Origin: Actinomycetota bacterium
Lineage (GTDB): Bacteria > Actinomycetota > Thermoleophilia > Gaiellales > Gaiellaceae
DNA length: 6,245 nucleotides
Assembly (NCBI GenBank): GCA_005885565.1
Contig: VAXK01000261.1
Span: 1-6,245, forward strand
Direction of reading: 5' to 3'
The notes under the pieces are model-generated. The model saw only the letters and a list, made by a program, of their open reading frames with translations, was not told the origin of the DNA and did no database searches. This document shows positions 1-4,425 of the stretch, piece by piece. Position numbers and translations under genes: made by a program. Numbering within the stretch: the first letter of the stretch is position 1; every line of letters starts with the position of its first letter.

Positions 1-114
1 GGCCGTCTCGAACGTGGCGTTCCGCGTCGCCACACCGGCCGCGTAGATCCCCGCGACCTCCGGCCAGTCCCCGGGCCGGAGGTCGCGGATCTCGAGCGCG
101 GGCGCCTGCCCCAC
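1..114 (-). CDS. GNAT acetyltransferase, PAT/Bar-like (5' part only)
   Basis: Only the first 38 codons lie in the window; the gene leaves through base 1 on the minus strand. The visible protein has the N-terminal pattern of GNAT enzymes of the phosphinothricin / methionine-sulfoximine acetyltransferase group: IRDLRPGDWPEVAGIYAAG (residues 9-27) followed by NATFET (32-37), matching the beta1-alpha1 segment of that group. Such enzymes move an acetyl group from acetyl-CoA to a small amine; phosphinothricin and methionine sulfoximine are both GS inhibitors. The acetyl-CoA motif is outside the window, so substrate cannot be judged. GTG at 114-112 is the first start in frame after the upstream GS stop (120-118), with only one codon between; there is no clear Shine-Dalgarno sequence, so translation is probably coupled to the GS gene. 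Family call is fairly safe; the PAT-like subgroup is an inference. Confidence 0.72.
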   Translation of the reverse strand, partial: MGQAPALEIRDLRPGDWPEVAGIYAAGVATRNATFETA

Positions 115-117
115 CGC

Positions 118-1560
118 TCAGCAGTCGAAGTACAGAGAGAACTCGGCCGGGTGCGGGCGCAGCCGCACGACGTCGACCTCGTTCTCGCGCTTGTAGTCGA
201 TCCACGTGTGGACGAGCTCCGAGGAGAAGACGCCGCCCCGCGTCAGGAACTCGTGGTCGGCCTCGAGCGCGTCGAGCGCCTCGCCGAGCGAGCCCGGCAC
301 CTGCGCGACGGCGCCGTGGCTCTCCTCGAAGAGGTCGTAGTCTGCCGGGGCGCCCGGGTCGAGCCCCCGCTCGATCCCGTCGATCCCCGCCATGAGCATG
401 GCCGCGAAGGCCAGGTAGGGGTTCGCCGACGAATCCGGGCAGCGGAACTCGATCCGCTTTGCCTTCGGCGACTCCGAGTACATCGGGATCCGGATGCAGG
501 CCGAGCGGTTGCGCTGCGAGTAGACGAGGTTGACGGGCGCCTCGTAGCCCGGCACAAGCCGCCGGTACGAGTTCGTCGTCGGGGCGCAGAAGGCGAGCAG
601 CGCCGGCGCGTGCGCGAGCAGTCCGCCGACGTAGTCACGCGCGAGCTGTGACAGCCCCGCGTAGCCGGAGCGGTCGGCCATCAGCGGCGTGCCCTCCTTC
701 CAGAGGGACTGGTGGCAGTGCATGCCGGAGCCGTTGTCGCCGAAGATCGGCTTCGGCATGAACGTGACGGTCTTGCCCGCCGCGCGCGCGACGTTCTTGA
801 CGACGTACTTGTACGTCATGACCTGATCGGCCATGCGGGTGAGCGTCTGGAAGCGCAGGTCGATCTCGCACTGGCCGCCCGAGGCGACCTCGTGGTGGTG
901 GAACTCGCACGGGATGCCGAGCCGCTCGAGCGTCAGCACCATCCGCGTCCGCAGGTCGTGGAGGGTGTCGTGCGGCGCGGGCGGGAAGTAGCCCTCCTTC
1001 TCGCGCACCGTGTAGCCCAGGCCGGGCTTGCCCGAGTTCCAGTGGCCCTCCGGGGAGTCGACCGCGTAGTGCGCGCGGTTCGGCGCGAGCTCGTACGAGA
1101 CCTCGTCGAAGACGAAGAACTCGCACTCCGGGCCGAAGTACGCCGTGTCGGCGATCCCGGTCGACGCGAGGTACTCCTCGGCCTGCTTCGCGACGCGCCG
1201 TGGGTCCTTCGCGTACGGCTCGCGCGTGAGCGGGTCGACGATCTCGCACACGAGCGAGAGCGTCGGGGTCTCCGTCGCCGGGTCGAGGATCGCGCTCGCG
1301 GGATCCGGCATCAGGAGCATGTCCGACTCGGAGATGCCCTGCCAGCCCCGGATCGAGGAGCCGTCGAAGCCGAGCCCTTCGTCGAAGGCCTCCTCGTCGA
1401 ACGAGCCGATCGGAAGCGTCACGTGCTGCCAGGTCCCGAGGAGGTCGCAGAACTTCAGGTCGACCATCTCCGCCCGCGTCTGGCCCGCCCACTCGATCGC
1501 CTCGCGTGCCGCGGGTGAGGTCGCCGCGCCGTTCACCAGGTAGTGCCTCACGTCTTCCAT
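118..1560 (-). CDS. glnA: Glutamine synthetase type I, beta-like (480 aa)
   Basis: Makes L-glutamine from glutamate, ammonia and ATP in the cytoplasm as a presumed dodecamer; central to nitrogen assimilation. Visible family motifs, in order: FDGSS at 65-69; PECEFF at 144-149 with metal ligands E145 and E147; GGQCEID at 228-234; FMPKPIFGDNGSGMHCHQSL at 267-286 with the ATP/metal histidine; NSYRRLVPGYEAP at 330-342; QRNRS at 349-353; EFRCPD at 371-376. The region around 405-413 (PADYDLFEE) aligns with the E. coli adenylylation site NLYDLPPEE, so Y408 is the candidate target of the adenylyltransferase GlnE. The C terminus (RPHPAEFSLY) and the 480-aa length are those of the beta class (about 470). 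ATG at 1560 was chosen because AGGAGG sits 5 nt upstream and the family starts here; earlier in-frame ATGs at 1623 and 1689 lie in the leader or promoter. The gene has its own promoter and an attenuator leader, and is followed by a GNAT gene. Confidence 0.96.
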   Translation of the reverse strand: MEDVRHYLVNGAATSPAAREAIEWAGQTRAEMVDLKFCDLLGTWQHVTLPIGSFDEEAFDEGLGFDGSSIRGWQGISESDMLLMPDPASAILDPATETPTLSLVCEIVDPLTREPYAKDPRRVAKQAEEYLASTGIADTAYFGPECEFFVFDEVSYELAPNRAHYAVDSPEGHWNSGKPGLGYTVREKEGYFPPAPHDTLHDLRTRMVLTLERLGIPCEFHHHEVASGGQCEIDLRFQTLTRMADQVMTYKYVVKNVARAAGKTVTFMPKPIFGDNGSGMHCHQSLWKEGTPLMADRSGYAGLSQLARDYVGGLLAHAPALLAFCAPTTNSYRRLVPGYEAPVNLVYSQRNRSACIRIPMYSESPKAKRIEFRCPDSSANPYLAFAAMLMAGIDGIERGLDPGAPADYDLFEESHGAVAQVPGSLGEALDALEADHEFLTRGGVFSSELVHTWIDYKRENEVDVVRLRPHPAEFSLYFDC

Positions 1561-1565
1561 CCGTT

Positions 1566-1571
1566 CCTCCT
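1566..1571 (-). promoter_or_regulatory. Shine-Dalgarno site of the beta-type GS gene
   Basis: Read on the minus strand this is AGGAGG, with a 5-nt spacer (AACGG) before ATG at 1560. It decides the start: the two longer in-frame starts have no such site. It lies downstream of the terminator T-run, so it is transcribed only when the attenuator is read through. Confidence 0.85.
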
Positions 1572-1587
1572 GCCGCCGTCGGACCAC

Positions 1588-1620
1588 AAAAAAAGAGCCC
1601 GGGACTCCGTCCCGAGGCTC
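1588..1620 (-). terminator. Intrinsic terminator (attenuator) in the beta-GS leader
   Basis: On the minus strand the 5' arm GAGCCTCGGGAC pairs with the 3' arm GTCCCGGGCTC across a GGA loop, giving 11 base pairs with one bulged U; a run of seven T follows at once (1594-1588). This is a textbook intrinsic terminator, but it lies between the promoter and the GS start codon, 27 nt before ATG, so it must act as an attenuator rather than an end-of-gene signal. Its 5' arm overlaps the 3' arm of the hairpin at 1613-1630, so the two cannot form together. Confidence 0.85.
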
Positions 1621-1651
1621 CATTGCCTCGACGCCGTCTCCGCCGACGGCG
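1595..1651 (-). promoter_or_regulatory. GS leader RNA: two hairpins plus terminator, antitermination switch
   Basis: Three elements are visible on the minus strand. P1 (1651-1632) is CGCCGTC / GACGGCG with a 6-nt loop GGCGGA. P2 (1630-1613) is CGAGGC / GCCTCG with a 6-nt loop AATGGA. The terminator (1620-1595) reuses the 3' half of P2. P2 and the terminator are mutually exclusive, so stabilising P2 should let transcription reach the GS gene. P1 begins a few bases after the predicted start of transcription. The block GAGGCAATGSAGCCTCGGG, including P2, recurs in the leader of the second GS gene. The paired hexaloop hairpins followed by a terminator resemble ANTAR-protein targets (loop A1 and G4); P2 fits, P1 has G4 but not A1. 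What the switch senses is an inference. Confidence 0.7.
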
Positions 1652-1660
1652 CCTGACCGA

Positions 1661-1689
1661 ACTGTAGACGACGATTCGGACGGCGGCAA
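1661..1689 (-). promoter_or_regulatory. Predicted promoter of the beta-type GS gene
   Basis: On the minus strand there is a -35-like TTGCCG (1689-1684), a 17-bp spacer and a -10-like TACAGT (1666-1661; TAnnnT). Transcription would begin near 1655-1653, directly before hairpin P1 of the leader. The spacing and the fit with the leader support it; the -35 is only a partial match to TTGACA. Confidence 0.55.
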
Positions 1690-1697
1690 AGACGCAG

Positions 1698-1727
1698 TGG
1701 ACGCCCCTCGCCCCCTGCTGGTAGCCT
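1698..1727 (+). promoter_or_regulatory. Predicted promoter of the ABC exporter operon
   Basis: TGGACG (1698-1703; four of six bases of TTGACA), 18-bp spacer, and TAGCCT (1722-1727; TAnnnT). It is divergent from the GS promoter, with the two -35 boxes only about 8 bp apart, so a bound regulator could affect both. Transcription would begin near 1734, giving an untranslated leader of about 108 nt. Confidence 0.5.
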
Positions 1728-1746
1728 CAGGGCCGATGTTGCTCCG

Positions 1747-1815
1747 CTTCGGCTAGGTCCCAGCTGCGCGCGCGCCTCCTGCGGGAGAGGCGCGCCCTGT
1801 CGCCGTACGCCGAAG
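1747..1815 (+). promoter_or_regulatory. Structured 5' leader of the ABC exporter operon
   Basis: An outer helix CTTCGGC (1747-1753) with GCCGAAG (1809-1815) encloses a strong hairpin, GCGCGCCTC (1770-1778) with GAGGCGCGC (1787-1795) and an 8-nt loop; CAG/CTG (1761-1763 with 1797-1799) may link the two. There is no T-run after it, so it is not a standard terminator. I do not recognise it as a known riboswitch. It shares no obvious sequence with the two GS leaders. In GC-rich DNA some helices occur by chance. Confidence 0.35.
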
Positions 1816-1841
1816 TCCCCGCGAATGCAAAGGAGCAGCAC

Positions 1842-2639
1842 GTGTTTGCCGTCGAAGTCCACAACCTGCGCAAGGAGTTCGTCCGCAAGGAGGGCAGCGG
1901 CCTCGCGAGGCGCCGCCGCCGCGTCGCCGCGCTCAAGGACGTCACCTTCACGATCGAGCGCGGCGAGTGCGTCGCCGTGCTGGGCCAGAACGGCTCGGGC
2001 AAGTCGACGCTCGTCCGCCTCCTCGCGACGCTCCTGCTCCACGACGGCGGGGACGCGCGTGTCTTCGGGCACGACGTCTTCCGCGAGCCGCGCGCCGTCC
2101 AGCGCCTGGTCAACCGCGTCTCGGTCGAGGCCTCCTTCTTCAAGAAGATGTCCGCGACCGAGAACCTCAGCTACTCCGCCCGCTTCTACGGCCTGACCGG
2201 CGCGCAGACGAAGCCGCGGATCCCGGAGATCCTCGCGCGCGTCGGCTTCCCGGACGACCGCCGGAACGAGGCGATGGAGAACCTCTCGCGCGGGATGCAG
2301 CAGAAGGTCGCGCTCGCGCGGGCACTCCTCACCGCGCCCGTCCTGCTCCTCCTCGACGAGCCGACGACGGGGCTCGACCCGCGCTCGAAGCTCGAGGTGC
2401 AGGAGTTCATCGAGGAGATGTGGCGGACGCACGACGCGACGACGCTGCTCTGCACGCACGACCTCGCCGAGGCCGAGGCGCTCGCGGACCGCGTCGGGAT
2501 CCTCGACGACGGCGAGCTGCTCTGCCTCGAGCCGGCCGACGAGCTCAAGCGCCGCTACCGATCGGACACGCTCGAGGAGGCGTTCTTCGCGGCCACGGGC
2601 CGCTCGTTCGAGCAGGAGCGAGAGGAGGTGGCGTCGTGA
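1842..2639 (+). CDS. ABC-2 type exporter, ATP-binding subunit (265 aa)
   Basis: Cytoplasmic ATPase that powers an ABC-2 export channel; cargo unknown. Visible motifs: Walker A GQNGSGKST (48-56), signature LSRGMQQKVALARAL (148-162), Walker B VLLLLDEP (167-174) with catalytic E173, D-loop region TTGLDP (175-180), and switch histidine H206 in CTHDLAEAE. An Arg-rich insert (LARRRRRVAALKD, 21-33) precedes the second strand. The stretch VSVEASFFKKMSATENL (93-109), where the Q-loop should be, has no glutamine; the nearest candidate is E97. This occurs in some ABC-2 ATPases and may be a lineage trait. The start is GTG, preceded by AGGAG (1831-1835) at a 6-nt spacing. The stop overlaps the permease start (GTGA), so the two are translated together. 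The family is NatA/DrrA-like; drug, lipid or polymer export cannot be told apart. Confidence 0.93.
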   Translation: MFAVEVHNLRKEFVRKEGSGLARRRRRVAALKDVTFTIERGECVAVLGQNGSGKSTLVRLLATLLLHDGGDARVFGHDVFREPRAVQRLVNRVSVEASFFKKMSATENLSYSARFYGLTGAQTKPRIPEILARVGFPDDRRNEAMENLSRGMQQKVALARALLTAPVLLLLDEPTTGLDPRSKLEVQEFIEEMWRTHDATTLLCTHDLAEAEALADRVGILDDGELLCLEPADELKRRYRSDTLEEAFFAATGRSFEQEREEVAS

Positions 2640-3460
2640 CGCACGGCGCAGCAGCAACCCTTCGTCACGAGCTGATCGGCTTCAGCGGCGTCCTCCAGCG
2701 AAACGTCTACCTGGTCAAGCGGTACATCTGGTGGGACGTCGCGTTCATGCTCTGGACGATCGCGAACACGCTCACGATCGTCTTCATCGCCCGCGGCGTG
2801 AACGTGTCGGCCGCCCAGCAGAACGCGCTCGCGACGAAGTTCCTCGTCGGCGGCGTGATCTGGGCCTACCTCGGGATCATCTTCGAGATCGTCACCGAGA
2901 CCGTCGCCTGGGAGCGCTGGGAGGGGACGATCGAGTACACGTTCATGGCGCCGGTCTCGCGGCCGGTGCACCTGTTCGGGATGGGGATCTTCTCCGTCCT
3001 GTACGGGATCGTGCGGGCGGCGATCCTGTTCGTCTGCGTCGTCGCGTTCATCGGCATCCACGTGCCGCACGCGAACTATCCGGCGGCGCTCGCGGTGCTG
3101 GCGATCGCGTCTCTCTCGTTCATCGGGATCGGGATGATGACCGCCGTCCTGCCGCTCATCTCGCCCGAGAAGGGGACGCAGCTCGGCTTCATCGCGCAGG
3201 GCTTGATGCTGGTCGTGTCGGGTGTCTACTACGACGTGTCGGTGCTGCCCGGCTGGATGCAGTGGATCTCGAAGATCTCACCGGCGACCTACGCGCTGCG
3301 CGCGAACCGCGAGCAGATCCTCCACGGGGCCGGCGTCGCCTGGGCCGACGTCTGGCCGCTCGTCGTCCTCGGCCTCGTCTCGGTGCCGCTCGGCCTGCTC
3401 GTTTTCCGTACCGGCGAGCGGTACGCCAAGAAGCACGGGAAGCTGAAGAGGTCGGGGTGA
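2636..3460 (+). CDS. ABC-2 type exporter, membrane subunit (274 aa)
   Basis: Integral membrane partner of the preceding ATPase. Hydrophobic segments give about six membrane spans, roughly at residues 32-52, 70-90, 114-142, 148-172, 184-204 and 238-258. Between spans 2 and 3 is an amphipathic cytoplasmic stretch (AWERWEGTIEYTFMAPVSRP, 91-110), typical of the coupling region in ABC-2 permeases. After span 5 comes ISPATYALRANREQIL (213-228), close to the family hallmark of a Pro-x-Thr-Tyr-Ala turn. The C terminus is strongly basic (RYAKKHGKLKRSG), fitting an inside location. GTG at 2636 was chosen because GGAGG (2624-2628) lies 7 nt upstream and the start overlaps the ATPase stop by four bases. 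The next gene overlaps its own stop in the same way, so three genes form one operon. Substrate unknown. Confidence 0.92.
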   Translation: MTHGAAATLRHELIGFSGVLQRNVYLVKRYIWWDVAFMLWTIANTLTIVFIARGVNVSAAQQNALATKFLVGGVIWAYLGIIFEIVTETVAWERWEGTIEYTFMAPVSRPVHLFGMGIFSVLYGIVRAAILFVCVVAFIGIHVPHANYPAALAVLAIASLSFIGIGMMTAVLPLISPEKGTQLGFIAQGLMLVVSGVYYDVSVLPGWMQWISKISPATYALRANREQILHGAGVAWADVWPLVVLGLVSVPLGLLVFRTGERYAKKHGKLKRSG

Positions 3461-4343
3461 TTCGCGTACGGCCCGCGGAGTCGGACGCCGACCTCGAGGC
3501 GTGGCGCCGCGTGCGCATGACCGTCGTGCCGAACGAGCGGGCGCCTTCGGCCGAGGAGCTCCGGCTCCTGGAGACGCCGGACCGGCTGCTCCTCGTCGCG
3601 GAGCTCGACGCCGAGCTCGCCGGCTCGGGCTACGCGTCGCGGTCGGAGATGGCGGGCCTCGGCTCGCTGGCGCCGCGCGTGCTGCCGGAGGTGCGCCGAC
3701 GCGGTGTCGGCGCAGCGCTCTTCGAGGCGCTCGCGGAGCACGTGGCCGCGCTCGGCTTCGCCGAGGCGAACACGACGATCGGCGACGAGGAGTCGCTCGC
3801 CTTCGCGAAGCGGTTCGGGTGGCGCGAGGTCGACCGTCAGGTCGAGCAGGTGCGGACGATCGGCCGCGAGGAGCCTCCGCACGTCCCCGACGGTTTGGAG
3901 CTCGTCACGCTCGCTGCGCGGCCGGACCTCTCGCAGTGGTGTACACGCAGGTCGCGACCGAGGCCATCGCGGACATCCCGGTAAACCCACCGCTCGAGGT
4001 CTCGCTCGAGGACTGGGAGCGCGGATGGACGAGCCTCGCCGAGTGCACGTTCCTCGCGCTCGCGGGCGACGAGGTGGTCGGTTGCGCGGGGCTGATGCTC
4101 GATCCCGACCGGCCCGACCGCGCCGAGCACAGCCTCACCGCGGTCCGGCGCCCCTGGCGCGGCCGCGGCGTCGCGAAGGCGCTCAAGCAGGCCACGATCG
4201 CCTGGGCGGGCGAGAACGGCATCCGCGAGCTCTACACGTGGACCCAGCGCGGCAACGAGCCGATGCGGCGGCTGAACGAGCGGCTCGGCTACGTCGTCCG
4301 CAACTGGTGCACCAGCGTTCGCGGGCCCGTCAGCCTGCGCTAG
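3457..4343 (+). pseudogene. Tandem-GNAT acetyltransferase with a frameshift
   Basis: Two GNAT domains lie end to end but in different frames. Domain 1 starts at GTG 3457 (4-bp overlap with the permease stop; AAGAGG 5 nt upstream) and has the acetyl-CoA motif RRRGVGAAL (80-88); its frame stops at 3982-3984 after 175 codons, the last 15 or so being nonsense. Domain 2 continues in the next frame from about 3936 (VVYTQVATEAIADIP) to TAG at 4341-4343, with acetyl-CoA motif RGRGVAKAL near 4158. The switch falls at about 3931-3941. The whole span is 887 nt; one extra base would give 295 residues, the usual size of tandem GNAT proteins, so a 1-nt deletion (perhaps a G in CAGTGGTG) is the simplest explanation. 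It could be a real mutation, an assembly error, or less likely two proteins, since GTG codons at 3936 and 3939 open the second frame. Substrate unknown; its position in the exporter operon suggests a shared pathway. Confidence 0.8.
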
Positions 4344-4346
4344 ACT
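4318..4346 (+). promoter_or_regulatory. Predicted promoter of the alpha-type GS gene
   Basis: TAGACT (4341-4346; TAnnnT) is a good -10 candidate; 17 bp upstream is TTCGCG (4318-4323), a weak -35. Its first three bases are also the stop codon of the tandem-GNAT gene. Transcription would begin near 4352-4354, just before the leader hairpin. Read-through from the exporter operon is also possible. Confidence 0.42.
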
Positions 4347-4361
4347 CGCCCGGTCGTTTCG

Positions 4362-4410
4362 GAGGCAATGCAGCCTCGGGCGCCGGCCGCGCCTGGGGCT
4401 TTTCGTCTTT
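4362..4410 (+). promoter_or_regulatory. Alpha-GS leader attenuator: antiterminator hairpin and terminator
   Basis: GAGGC (4362-4366) and GCCTC (4373-4377) form a hairpin with the 6-nt loop AATGCA. The alternative fold is a terminator: GCCTCGGGCGC (4373-4383) with GCGCCTGGGGC (4389-4399), 11 pairs including two G-U wobbles, loop CGGCC, followed by TTTTCGTCTTT (4400-4410). The shared arm makes the two folds exclusive. The first 19 nt match the leader of the beta-type GS gene except at one loop position. There is no equivalent of hairpin P1 here unless transcription begins further upstream. Because the preceding gene ends at 4343, the hairpin might also serve to stop read-through from the exporter operon. 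Confidence 0.68.
4373..4410 (+). terminator. Intrinsic terminator upstream of the alpha-type GS gene
   Basis: An 11-bp GC-rich stem with a 5-nt loop is followed directly by four T and then a T-rich stretch. It ends 15 nt before the GS start codon and 2 nt before the Shine-Dalgarno GGAGGAGG. The T-run is less perfect than in the beta-type GS leader, so termination may be leakier. Confidence 0.7.
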
Positions 4411-4412
4411 CT

Positions 4413-4420
4413 GGAGGAGG
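4413..4420 (+). promoter_or_regulatory. Shine-Dalgarno site of the alpha-type GS gene
   Basis: GGAGGAGG with a 5-nt spacer (ATTCG) to ATG at 4426. Placement and spacing mirror the beta-type GS gene and fix the start. Confidence 0.85.
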
Positions 4421-4425
4421 ATTCG

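Noticed and set aside
712..1518. Plus-strand open frame of about 268 codons opposite the beta-type GS gene
   Set aside because: Antisense shadow; no recognisable motif, composition typical of the reverse of a high-GC gene.
1588..1660. Known glutamine riboswitch (cyanobacterial glnA motif)
   Set aside because: I cannot find the conserved core of that motif as I remember it in either leader; the structure here is two simple hairpins and a terminator. An Rfam search would settle it.
1561..1689. Longer start of the beta-type GS gene at 1689 or 1623
   Set aside because: The extra residues are encoded by the -35 region, leader hairpins and terminator; no Shine-Dalgarno site, whereas ATG 1560 has AGGAGG at 5 nt and matches the family start.
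1548..2657. Minus-strand open frame of about 369 codons over the ABC ATPase gene
   Set aside because: Antisense shadow of the ATPase, and its end runs through the promoter and leader region; low-complexity Arg/Glu/Leu/Ala composition.
3925..3945. Programmed ribosomal frameshifting in the tandem-GNAT gene
   Set aside because: No slippery heptamer and no evident stimulatory structure directly after the join; a simple 1-nt deletion explains the frame change.
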